From the NCBI GenBank assembly GCA_003640385.1, contig RCAB01000331.1, forward strand, positions 1 to 64,000: a stretch of 64,000 nt of DNA. The letters run 5' to 3'. The notes under the pieces were generated by a model. The model worked only from the letters and a program-made list of their open reading frames with translations. It did no database searches and had not been told where the DNA came from. Of this stretch, positions 53,344 through 64,000 are shown piece by piece. Position 1 is the stretch's first letter. Every line of letters starts with the position of its first letter. This DNA is from Setaria digitata. Its lineage: Eukaryota > Nematoda > Chromadorea > Rhabditida > Setariidae. Position numbers and translations under genes: made by a program.

Positions 53344-56106
53344 ATGGCGAAAATGACGGGCGAATCAGAATCTGACAATTCTGAAGCTGTAGCATCGAGT
53401 ACAACAATTTTAAAATGTTTGGAAAAAAAGGGAATTCATCAGAGAGGAATTATTGGTTCGTAATCTTTTCTCAGTCTAAATATTTTAATTTTTGGAAGAG
53501 AATATGAAGGAACTTTGTAGAATGAATGGATTGAAATTCTTAACTAACTACAAAAAGCTAAAAAAAACTCTTCTTTATTTTTTTTTTATTTTTTTTTTTA
53601 GCAATTAATTGCCGAGAAATTAAAGCAATATTAGCAGAATTTGATATGAAAGAAAGCATTTAGATCTAATAGCATGCTAATAAAGTGAAAAAAAAAAAAC
53701 TTCTTGAGAACTTCAATTAAGTTCACAAATGATTCTGAATGAAAAATCGGATCAGCATAAATTGGAAATTTGTAAATAAAAAAAAAATTATCACTAATGG
53801 ATATTTTTTGAAATATCGTGAAGTTTTTGGAATGCTCTTCAGGCAAGGGAACATTTTCGTCAGTGCGATGTGCTTGGCATAACCAAATGCAAAAAAATGT
53901 TGCACTGAAAATAATCGACACCAGGTTTAATAAATTTTTGGCTCAATTGAACAAAAGTTACAGTGATTGCCTAGTCTAAGTAAATAGGAGATATTCATTT
54001 CTTGGCCCAAATAGAAAGAAGATGTACTGAAATTTTGTCCCAAATTATACTCATTTTCTACTGTTTTTCTCAAATTATCAGCAAGGTCAAACAATGCTTC
54101 TTTTTTTTTTTTCCTCATTTCAGTTCAAATTCAGATTTTATAGTACGTTTTTTGCCACGAGAGAGAAATATCATTCAGCAACTTAATCATGCAAATATTA
54201 TCAAAAATTTTGAAGTTAGTAGTTTTTTCAATAAAATTTTACGGTGATAATATAGTGAGTGATCATTAATCAGTTGGAATATCCATGATTCTAATAATTT
54301 GCAACAATGAAATACAAATTAAGTATTTCAATTTTTACTTATTAGGCAAGTAAAGATTCAAGATGGAATGAAGCACAGTAATCAATCAGTGGAACATTTG
54401 CTCATTATTTAACTGCAAAATGTGAAACTTTAGCTCTTTCGGTCACGAATGAGATTCTTAGTAGAGAAAGTAGGAAGGATGAAATCGGAACTGATAAAGT
54501 GATAAAATCAATGATTAGAATAGGTAGAATGCTGAAGTAGAGGAAGAAAATAAAAACAAATTAATAAAAGTTTAGCACTTACTAGAATGGAAAGAAAATA
54601 TATGTTTTTTTTTTTTTATCCAGAAGTTGGCTGTAATTTTTAAATTAATTACTATCTTCACATTTCTAAATGTAATAACATTAATAAAAATTTAACAATG
54701 ATAGAAAAAAAGAAGTGCAAATAAGGACAAGAATGAGTGATTTTATTACAAAACTGATCAGGTGATTCTTCAATCGCTGATTATTATTTGTAATTTCAGA
54801 TCGTTGATGAGCAACCATTCGTATGCTTCGTTCAGGAATATGCTATGCATGGCGATCTTTTACAAAAAATCAAGAAAAACGATCGAATCAATGAAGATGA
54901 GGGTCGTTTTTATTTCCGACAACTTATTGAAGCGCTTATGGTAATTTAGATTCTGAAAATTAAATCACCATATTGATTTTTTGATCAAAATTTTTTAACA
55001 ATTTAATATTGATCAAATCAGATTAGATCCGTTGCACGAAATGACGAAATTATATGTGTTGAAACTAGCAGATAGAAACGAGACTATGTAAAGCTACAGC
55101 AATATTTGCAGGACTTGTGGCTTTACTTATTTACGCTTACGAATACACTTACGTAAGCTTGTGAAGGTTCACGTATTCAGAATACTACTTAACTTTTCAA
55201 TTCTGCACAGTTCAGAGATGCAGCACAAACAGCCACAATCGCACTATCACTCTATGCCTTGAATTAAAAAATTTCAAAGTTTCAAATTTTTTAGTATTTG
55301 AAATCGATTAATATAGCACATCGGGACATAAAATGTGAAAATGTACTATTGGATAGTTGTGATAATGTTAAACTTGGCGATTTTGGCTTTGCTCGATTTA
55401 TGAAGCCCGATGAAATGTCTCATACATTTTGTGGCTCACGAGCCTACGTTGCGCCTGAATTGCTACGGTATGCCAGATACTAAGTTTTTCATTTCAAATT
55501 TCTCCTTTATCAAATGTTTGGACATGAAAATACAAAACTTCTCTTGCTAATACCAGAATGATAACTAGTGATAATTCGTCTAACTAGATCATTTCCGTAT
55601 NATTTAGATGAAAAAAATTGATTTCATCAAGCTTCTCCTACTAATACCAGAATGATAACTAGTGATAATCCGTCTAACTAGATCATTTCCGTATAACGGC
55701 TTCTTGGCTGATATTTGGAGTGCAGGAATATTACTGTATGTTATGGTCACTGGTTTCATGCCATATGATGATCGAAATATCAGTAAAATGCTCGAGAAGC
55801 AACTACAACATCGGTAATTTAACTTTATGCAAATACTTGTTCTTAAAAATTCATCGATCATTACATGTTCAACTGCTGAATGATATGAATGCTGATGAAG
55901 ATCGTTATCAGTAGTAATCGGCGATCTACGTAAATTATGCTAGGATTACGTTTCCACGACGTCGTTCGTTGACTATTGACGTGAAAGAACTTATCTACGC
56001 AATGGTACATCCTGAACCACTAAGACGTAGACCGTACGATGAAGTTATCACATCATCCTGGCTTGCCAATACGAAGTACGAATTTCGTTCCGAGCCATTT
56101 CCGTAA
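53344..56106 (+). CDS. tssk-like: TSSK-type (testis-specific) serine/threonine protein kinase
   Basis: Seven phase-consistent exons: 53344-53455, 53843-53924, 54124-54214, 54800-54940, 55295-55467, 55682-55813 and 55944-56106, giving 297 residues, essentially a bare kinase domain. All key motifs are present: glycine loop IIGKGTFSSV, VALKII with the ATP lysine, RERNIIQQLNHANII (C-helix Glu), HRDIKCENVLL catalytic loop, KLGDFGFARF, THE activation segment threonine in SHTFCGSRAYVAPELL, DIWSAGILLYVMVTGFMPYD, and a C-terminal lobe with RRRPYDEVITSSW. SFPYNGFLADIWS and MPYDDRNISKML match the TSSK subfamily, which acts in sperm development in mammals; the nematode role is inferred. No C-terminal extension is present. 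An assembly joint lies in the intron before exon 6, and its left copy contains a duplicate of the exon 6 acceptor. An AATAAA follows at 56270-56275. Confidence 0.88.
55538..55694. repeat. Duplicated 63-bp segment near a single N (assembly joint)
   Basis: Bases 55538-55600 recur at 55632-55694 with three or so substitutions. The N is at 55601, followed by about 30 nt of extra sequence. The second copy runs into exon 6 of the TSSK-like gene, so the true intron length is uncertain. Confidence 0.85.
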
Positions 56107-56265
56107 AGATCTAACAAATCGTTCCTTCAACATCGATGAAAAGATTCTTATTGTTCGATGGTAACGAAATTTATGATACAAACTACTCTCGTACAAAGTT
56201 TCCCTGTAGAAAGTGCTTTTAAATGGTTTAAAATTAACAGCAAGTTTAATTAGCCCAAACTTCTG

Positions 56266-56414
56266 TCGAAATAAAGAATCCATTTCTTGCCGTTTTCCTC
56301 TTTTTTTAAATATTTAAACTCAAGGATGAAATATTGTGAGAGGCGGACGTACATATTTTGTATCTTTCTATCACCGCTATCAATCTTTGTCACCAAATGG
56401 ATTCTTTATTTCGA
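56266..56414. repeat. Foldback element with 20-bp perfect arms
   Basis: TCGAAATAAAGAATCCATTT (56266-56285) is matched exactly in reverse complement at 56395-56414. On the outer side the similarity continues imperfectly for about 18 more bases (both sides share AATTA..CCAAACT). The 109-bp interior is not repeated. The element overlaps the presumed 3' UTR of the TSSK-like gene. It could be a small foldback/MITE-type element. Confidence 0.8.
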
Positions 56415-56777
56415 TAAGAGTTTGGATTAATTTAAAAAAAACTTTAGCTGCTTGCAAGAGTTGTCTTGAAAATTTCCACTATTCTAAAATTTTAAAAGTT
56501 AGATAATTTAAGGTTGAAATTTAAAAAAAAAAAAAAAAAAACAGTGAATTAATAGTGACGGAATTACAACTGTCAAATTCCTTTTGCATATTTTTACTGC
56601 ATTGATGGTTCAAATTGTAATTTCAAAACAGCCGCAGTTTCACATGACCTTTCATCTTCACATTTCTTAATTCATAATACAACTTCTTACCTTTGCATAA
56701 CTGTCGAAAATTTCATTTGATTTGTAAATCTGCGCAAAATGTCCAAGTACACTCTTGAATAATTCACCATTCAGACA

Positions 56778-59330
56778 TCATAAATTCATTGATTCAAAAG
56801 TGTAAAAGGTAGAAGATAGTTCCACAAAGTTTCTTCCATCTTTATTTAACTGATAAAGTCGAAACACTTCATCAAATTCTTTGTTTTTCTCCAAAACTGG
56901 ACCAGCAAAAATGCGATCAGGTTAACAGCAATATTATGTAGAAGTGACTTGGCACAACCTGATGATTTGATGAAACCACTGATAATACCATTGATTCAAT
57001 CGGGAGCAATTCTTATCAAGTACGCAGTCATTTTAGAAATTTTTTTTAATGAGCAACTTTGAAAGTTTTTTTTTTTTTTCCTTCGATATACAATAATAAA
57101 ATACATGAAATGACATGTGTAAAAAAAAACAATCAATTGAAATGAAGCAAAAAGTTTTAAGTTTTTGCTGTTGGCGAGATTAAAAATTCATAGGGAATGA
57201 GGTGGAAATAAATGATGGAGTATTGAAACAATCGATTCAATGCACTAATTTGAACGCTTGGCACAATTTCCGGTCACTAATAAACTGGCCATAAATAGTC
57301 GAAATTTTGGCAAAAGAAATTAAAAGAATTGTCGTTGGCGCAAACTTCTATGCTATTCTAATTTCTCATCATCAATTAATGCTAGAAAGTTTCGAATCTT
57401 TCGACATTCAATGTCAAAAAATTCATAGCGAAGGAAAATTGCCAAGTTATAAACAGTTTACTTGATATGGTAACTAACTGAGAATGTTTAAAAAAAAATT
57501 AAAAAAATTAGCCTGAAAGCTGAAAGAATCAAGAAATTACTCTGTAAAAGAATCCTTCAACAATCGTCCATCATCCAACTACCAGTTGCGCAAGTAGCCA
57601 ATTATTTGCAGTGCCTAAAGCAATTTCGCTACCGTTCACAGCTACTACTGTGAAATAAATCATTGTTTATCGATGCTTTTGTTTTTGTTGCCACAACACA
57701 AAGTCTCCTGAAGCTAATAAAAATTAATAAATTATTAAAAAAAAATTAATTAATAAAGCTAATAAAAACCAATAAAAATTCTCTTTTTAACATCTCAGCT
57801 AAAAAACTTATTCTATTGATCGATATGAAAATCTGTAAAGTATTGATTAATAAAGCCACCTGGATATTTGACGAAATTATCACACTGATAACAATCTTTC
57901 TTCTGATTCATAAGTAGGACTATTTTTCTCGCGAATTCTTCATACTGTTTGTGCATCAGAAACGAGATCTTTCCACTACTGTTTGGTGCTGTATTTGTAT
58001 TTGTTAAAAATTCGTTCATTAGTTCCAGATCATTATCATTTAAAAAAAAAAAAAAAATCTGTTACAATTGCTAACTTAATTGGTCTAAGCAAACGCACTA
58101 GACTGATTTCAAATTCTTGCAAATTCAGTGATAATAAGCTGAGGAGTAAGTGAACTTGTCTTATTTTACCTATAAAGAATCTTCAATCAACAAGCAACAT
58201 TGAAATGAAGTTGGAAATAATAACTTGACGGAATTTGCAATTGGCTTCAGTGCTAACGAGTTATTTAAATGTGATGACTGATCTCATGAATGCTTCCTGA
58301 ACTGATGAGTAGAGGTATCACGTGTCTCACGTAAACTTTCAAAGAATATGGCTTGATATTTTCGTTTTAGTTACTAAAGAAACTAAAAAGTTTGAAAATC
58401 ACAAAAAAAAAAATCTCAAATATACCTGAGAAAAAATTCATACCATTGGCATACTATCAGTCATATCAGTACATTTTTTTGTTACAAACATAATAGATGA
58501 TAGTGTAAAATACTAAAATACATTGAAATTTAAATTTATTTTACAAGTTTAGATGATGAGCTAATATGATTTTGTATTTGATAAATATACTCAACTGATA
58601 ATTTTAGAGTAAGAATGATAGGTAGTTGACAAATTTCAGATATATCTCGTAATCATAGCCAGTAGTATATATTTGAACTACTAGGCTGAACAGAGGACTT
58701 GTTTCAGGTCGAATTTCAAAAGATCGTAATCTAAGTACGGCATATAGTCGAGAATAAGATTCTGTTGTCATGTGTTGTGCGAAAAAGTTTCAAGAATTCC
58801 TTTATGCTCTTTTCTATGCATCTTAAAAAAAAAAATGATTGATTTGGCTAAATTAGCAACAACTAATTAATCCCAAATGGTCCTATAAGCACATTTAAAT
58901 AATTATGTCATTAACTTCAATTAAAACTGAACTAAATTGATAGGTGTCTAGCGAAAAGGATCAAATCTCTTGAAAATTCTTAATGAAAACAAATGTTAAC
59001 AAAGCGTTCATATACATTGCCCAGTAAGAGTGTTGCTCATGCGGCCAGAATCAATGATTTCACGCATTCTACGTTTAGCAGACGTGAAGTAAGCGTGATG
59101 GAGTTCCAGAAGGAAAGATGCTTCAAAAGGCTATTTCAAATTATAAAATGTATCTTGAACTTACTGGTACCTTCTGCTATCTCAATGAACGACGATGAGA
59201 AACGAGTCTTTAGTAGCATCAGTTTTGAACGTTTCAGTAACAGATCGATTAGCATTTCTTTGTTTTGATCCGTTCTCGAATTCGTCAAGGTATACCTGCT
59301 TCTGAGATCATCTGAGATCATGATAAGTGA
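56778..59330 (-). other. Unresolved coding-like segments, possible unidentified gene
   Basis: Several minus-strand open segments have ordinary protein composition and splice-like borders. One at 57860-58060 contains KQYEEFARKIVLLMNQKKDC. It joins in phase to 57583-57647 (VAVNGSEIALGTANNWLLAQ), which is followed in phase by a segment starting at 57477. Others are 57240-57345 (LISFAKISTIYGQFISDRKL), 56778-56896 (NKEFDEVFRLYQLNKDG, ending at a stop) and about 59020-59110 (LLELHHAYFTSAKRRMREII). I could not join all of them: the last junction is out of phase, and the 59-kb segments are open on both strands. No family was recognised. A gene here is plausible, possibly decayed or with unusual splice sites, but no model is offered. 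Confidence 0.3.
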
Positions 59331-60249
59331 TCAGGCGTTGAGAAGGCTTCCTTTCGTCTCAACTGATCCATGTACCTTGGCTTAATGAGGATAATATAAC
59401 ATCATCAAATAATAATAAGCATTTAAATAACAGGCATTTTTCTTATCAAAATAATCCATTTTGATAGTTCAGATAATCAATCCTAATGATTAAAAAAAAA
59501 AAAAAAAAATGATAATATTCTTATATTTTTATTTCTATTTCCATCTTTTCTGATATCTCCTCCACATGTCCTATCAGTTTCTCAAGATAAAATTATATGT
59601 TATTAAAATTTTACAGAATATTCAGAATCACTACTTCCCTTATCATCTTACAAAGCAATTAATCTTGAAAATTAGTTTGTATTTCATACATATAAAAACT
59701 AACAGCAATTCTATTGCCATTGCAAAAGCATAGTTCATAATTTAATATGCCAATAAGAGAAGCAAATTTCCGATATGTGACATTTCATTTATCGTATTTG
59801 AAACCGGAAGGAAACATTGTTGCTAGCTGGTTCGATGGCAAGAAAAGGAAAAAAAGAAGTGATCTGATATGAATTGATATGAAATAAAGAAAAGAACACA
59901 TTCAGTACGAGAAGACATTTTAAACTATCCATAATTATTGCCTTTCAAAAACAAAACCGATCAAAAAGTTTTATTATCAAAAAAAAAAAAAAAGAATTAT
60001 CAAGTATAATGAATTACGGAAAGTCAATAATACTCTGGCAAAATATTTAACTTTAATTTATCGACACTGTTTCCGATTTAATTACGAATAATTGATGAAT
60101 CGCTAAGAAAGATGTTACTCCTGGGGATGAAATAAATCCTCAGAGGCCGACTATATTCCCGAGAATTCCTGATTCATTTTCGACCAAAATAGTAACTAAC
60201 TAAAGAAATTTAAAATTAAATTAATTAAAAGTAGAAGATGAATGGTTAT

Positions 60250-63066
60250 CTAAGATGCTTTTAGTCGCTGCAACAGATCTATCTCTTCAAATTCCTCAAT
60301 TGCCCTTTGAACTTCTTCGACATGTATCGATGGCAACTTCTTTGTCAGCTCTGAAGGACCTGAAGCAAAACTCCTGCTCTCTTTCTACTCCCACTTAGAG
60401 TTCAATGTCGAGCCGATTTTGATCCGATAAATTGGTTACTAGCTGTACCTGAACTTCCTCCGAGATTACTCGAGAACTCATTCAAATCCAGCGGTGATGG
60501 CACAGCTTTCAGAAGTGGAAAAGGTGAAATGGTCGATAAATTATAACTCTAAAAAAGCTGCTTTTTCGGCATTATATGAGAAAAAATAGACACGAAACTT
60601 ATACATTACTTAGAATAAGCTCAAAAAACAATTCTGAAGATTGATTGGTAAGTACCTGAAAAAGATTGAAGTATTGGCTTTTAACACCTTTCGAGAATGC
60701 ATTGTCAATTTTGGCTTCAGTCTTTCCATCCAACCTTAAACACTATGTAACAGTAGTGATTCAATTGCTGACAATTCCCGTAGTGACCACTAACTTATTT
60801 GATAATAAAACAAATTACCTGTTATGATTTAACGCTTCTAAAGTCGTAATAAAATCGCAAGTTTGTGGCATAATGAGCATCATAGAATTGGCTATTGGAC
60901 TATAGGGCCAAGACTTATGCAACGATATCAATGGCCTAAATATTACTTCCTGAAAAAAAAATTTATTCACTTCAGTTGTTGATACTAGCACAACAAAAAT
61001 AGCTATATCCGGAAAATACAATAGCAATATTGTTTTACTGCAGTGAAAAATAGTCCCTTCATCATTAATCATTTCCAGTTGTTTTGCATCTTCAAGTACT
61101 CACATTATTCGAGGGTTTTTTTTCCATAAAAATTAATTAGTAATTAAGAATTCTTACCAAAAGCATACTGCCACCAAATCCATCGCATTTTTTATTATAA
61201 CTTTCCTTTAAACATTGAATATAACATGATATCATACTAAAAAAGTTTTCTTTTTTTTTTTCAAAAATTCCACATAAAAAGAATGATAAGATAAGGCATT
61301 AATCACTGAAAAAAAATTTTCATAACAGTCATCAATCACTCCTTCCACTTGTCAAATTAATTTACTTAACCTAATTACTTTGAATTGCCCAAAGACATGC
61401 AGTAGTTTATATTCCTATTCACTTCTTCCACAAATAATTTAAGAAAAATATTTTCAAAACTTCAAAATGATATTTGAGCATACCCACAGATATCGGAGCT
61501 TATCTTATTGAAATACTGCACGTTTATTTTGGCAGGTACATCCGGTTCCGGAAGTGTGAAAGGTAGTGTAGAACGAATGTAACTGTATAAAAACCATCCA
61601 ACTATTTGACGATTTGCTTGACATTTTTTTTGACACTCTGAAGGGGACTTTTGCTCTGCTTACTTACTATTTGATAAGAAGTGATAATGAGTTAGAAATA
61701 AAATGATTAAAAAAGTTTCATTTGTTCTTTCAAAAGAAAGAAGTAGCATATTAAGAAGATAAAGTCAAAGATATCTATTTAATTAATCAATTAATTGACG
61801 TACCAGTCAAAGTTTGCGCCGAATGAAGATCCAGGCATTCGAAAGTATGCTTATAAACTACAATAAGAAAATAATCCCGGTCTGGTAAGATTCCTTGATA
61901 ATATCAATAAGTTTAAGATGTAAGATGGTAAATCTTAATTAGGTAATCTTTTAATGAATTAATGCTAAATATATTACATGCTTCTTTTTCTTACAATGAA
62001 ATCAAAGAGAACCTGAAAATCGATCTTCGCAAAAGTGCTGAAAGCTGGCGAGCAACGATTCGATTCCTGTTTCCCGTGAACATTTCCCGGGTACATGACT
62101 GGTGCACCGTAGCATTCCACGTATTCGGCTGAAGCATAGCATGCGAGACAAAAGCTGACGAGAAGTTAACGTGATTCACGTATGCTATTAAAAATAGAGA
62201 CAATGCTTGATAAAGCGTAAGATGAACGTGAAATTCAGATTTCTAGAACAAAAACATACTCACAAACATTAACAAATCGCTCAAAATGATTTCCTGATAC
62301 AAGAGTTGCACGAATTGCCAGAAGCATTGGTTTCATGCATCCTGAAATTAATTAGTGACACGTGTGAATGCTCAATACTTCGAAATCCATTGAGNTCCCA
62401 AAAATTAATTAGTGACACGTGTGAATGCTCAATACTTCGAAATCCATTGAGTGGACAAAGATTGAAACTAATTCAAAATTCTAATCCACACTCTAAATAA
62501 CTTACGTAAGCAGCGTGCAACTTCAGACACTATTGAATTTGACGTGGTCGTAGTGATGATGTTGAGTGCTTTGTGTAGTTGCACCATATGCTTACTTAAT
62601 CGAACGTTTGATGGCCGATACGTCGTTGTTTGACGTAATTCTTCCATACCTGAGACAAAGGATATCTTTATCTCTGATACTGGATAACGCAACGCTCTTG
62701 CCAGACACTGTGAGCTAATTAACTCATTAAGTCATTTCAGAACACTGAATTGTCACTTCAGGTGCGACACGTGTTTGTCAATACCCTTGCTACTAGCTGC
62801 AAAGCTGTACAGAAATCTCCGAAGAAAGTCTTAAATATTCAGCTAGTTTAGTCTCAATTCACACAAAGAGCTGGATAGAAAATGCAGAAAGAATCAAATT
62901 GTTAATTGTTAGAAAGTGATCCTAAATAATCACTGTTATCTTTTGTTATCTGTAATCAACATGATAACTGAAATTATTATAACGTAGCAACAGGAAACGA
63001 ACCAATTACAGTCATTTGATTGTGAAAAATCGCAATAGCAATTATGAATCGTTGTAGCATAATCAT
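60250..63066 (-). CDS. Secreted cysteine-rich protein with chondroitin proteoglycan 4 (CPG4)-like domain
   Basis: Twelve phase-consistent exons: 63003-63066, 62757-62796, 62506-62714, 62260-62341, 62013-62154, 61804-61849, 61484-61637, 61158-61236, 60819-60949, 60656-60734, 60449-60548 and 60250-60359, giving 411 residues. The start (MIMLQRFIIAIAIF) is a likely signal peptide. The central region has paired cysteines in the nematode CPG4 pattern: RCLRCMKPM, FERFVNVC, a later ECLDLHSAQTLTECQKKCQA, and ISCYIQCLKESYNKKCDG followed by FGGSMLLEVIFRPL. The last roughly 130 residues are proline/serine-rich and then acidic (VEEVQRAIEEFEEIDLL). CPG4 in Caenorhabditis is an extracellular chondroitin proteoglycan of germline and eggshell; proteins with this domain are common in nematodes and mostly uncharacterised. 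The domain call is from the recalled cysteine pattern. One 42-nt intron (62715-62756) and an alternative acceptor in exon 6 make the N-terminal half less certain. Confidence 0.7.
62345..62451. repeat. Duplicated 50-bp segment around a single N (assembly joint)
   Basis: Bases 62345-62394 recur identically at 62402-62451, flanking the N at 62395. It is in an intron of the CPG4-like gene. Confidence 0.92.
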
Positions 63067-64000
63067 CCTTCTTATCATCATCTTGCATTTCTATACAAAT
63101 GAAACTTATCAATAACCCAATGATTTACAGTGATAGTACTATTGATTAACTTCTTTTGAGCCTTCAAATATTATTCTTATTTTTTCTCAAATGCTGATCT
63201 TTCAGAAATGAAAAACAGAAAGTAACTTGGAGTAAACATTGATATGATAGGATATGATATGATAACATTCGAATAAAAGAACTCCCCGGTAATCGGGAAG
63301 TTTCGTTGATCATCACTATATTGCAAATATCAAGATTGTTAGACAAACAGATGAAGACATATTCGATACAAAAATAAACCAGTTACTAAATAATTAAAAA
63401 AAAAAAAACTCATACGACAATTTTTCTTTTCGCAATTTTTTTGAGGCATTTTTTTAATTAACTATTATTTTAATCTAACACTGCAAATTCTCTAAAAAAA
63501 AAAAAAAAAAGAAATCAGAATCATAAATTCGGACAAAAGAAAGCACAGGTTTTAATGACTTAAACATATTAATTAGTTAGTAGAATTTGAGCAAAATTTT
63601 TAATTTCAATGCGTCGCATTAAAGAAAAGCATTTTTTTTTTTTTTTTAACATAGACGTGTAGTATTAAAATGAAATATTTGCATATTGTTTAATATAATT
63701 AAATTTCAACCTACAAATGACAACGAGTTGGACACCTGCTCATAGCGCTTCAATTTCGATTTCTGTAATCAGTGATCAGAAAAAAAAAGAAGTGCATTTT
63801 ATTCAAACAAGGAATAAAATAATTTTAAATTTTAATAACATTTATCTAAATTTTTTTTTTGACTTATTTTGAAATTATTTAAAAATAAAATTTTTTCCCT
63901 TGTTTTTTTCTTTCACTCAAATTTTATCCCTACCTAATAACTGTGATATAATTTGTCCAGTTTTGCTCGCCTAACCTAAATAACCTTTTATGATATGCTT
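63067..64000. other. Right edge, mostly gene-free
   Basis: It contains the upstream region of the CPG4-like gene. Near the edge, minus-strand 63717-63764 is a 16-codon open segment (KSKLKRYEQVSNSLSF) between a GATTACAG acceptor and a TTT|GTAGGT donor. It could be an exon of a gene entering from beyond the window, but this is too little to support a call. Confidence 0.3.

Larger units (their letters stand above)
56107..60249. other. Region between TSSK-like and CPG4-like genes
   Basis: Apart from the unresolved coding-like segments listed separately (56778-59330), this stretch is AT-rich. It holds a long inverted repeat at 56266-56414 and a 41-codon plus-strand open frame at about 59749-59874. 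That frame starts MPIREANFRY, has ordinary amino-acid composition, and has no splice partner or recognised family. Confidence 0.4.

Noticed and set aside
58993..59268. 91-codon plus-strand open frame with a GTAAGC donor after SRRE
   Set aside because: The opposite strand is equally open with better composition and an acceptor; no partner exons or family match on plus.

Overview
The window looks like nuclear DNA of a parasitic nematode, most likely a filarial worm. It is strongly AT-rich with long homopolymer runs. Genes are split into many short exons separated by introns of about 40 nt to 6 kb with TTTTCAG-type acceptors. Several start codons sit 3-12 nt downstream of an unpaired splice acceptor, as expected for spliced-leader trans-splicing. 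The encoded proteins match animal families, including the nematode CPG4-type secreted domain. The species cannot be named from sequence alone.

I rebuilt gene models by hand from acceptor/donor pairs, reading-frame phase and family alignment recalled from memory. Left to right: a four-MBT-repeat chromatin protein (LIN-61/MBTR-1 type, minus, 0.8-5.4 kb); an ADCK1-type mitochondrial atypical kinase (minus, 6.7-10.4 kb); an unrecognised 668-residue coiled-coil protein (minus, 12.0-15.9 kb); a gene-poor stretch with several perfect hairpins (16-21 kb); a 24-exon ER-anchored coiled-coil protein of the p180/RRBP1-kinectin type (minus, 21.2-30.5 kb); an LLPH-type small nucleolar protein (plus, 34.0-35.2 kb); a doubtful two-exon small gene (36.3 kb); a testican/SPOCK-like secreted protein without a Kazal domain (plus, 36.8-46.5 kb), whose largest intron holds an opposite-strand gene for a small membrane protein ending in a PPxY motif; BBS2 (minus, 46.8-52.6 kb), facing testican tail to tail; a TSSK-type kinase (plus, 53.3-56.1 kb), divergent from BBS2; an unresolved stretch with scattered coding-like segments (56.8-59.3 kb); and a CPG4-domain secreted protein (minus, 60.3-63.1 kb).

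The genes are unrelated in function and mostly behave as independent units. The clearest regulatory link is a ciliary X-box-like motif 50 bp upstream of BBS2. Three observations cut across genes: at least five GC-AG introns among about 98 modelled; seven single-N assembly joints, each flanked by near-identical duplicated sequence; and several perfect foldback hairpins in introns and intergenic DNA. All models rest on sequence reading only; no database search or transcript evidence was available.
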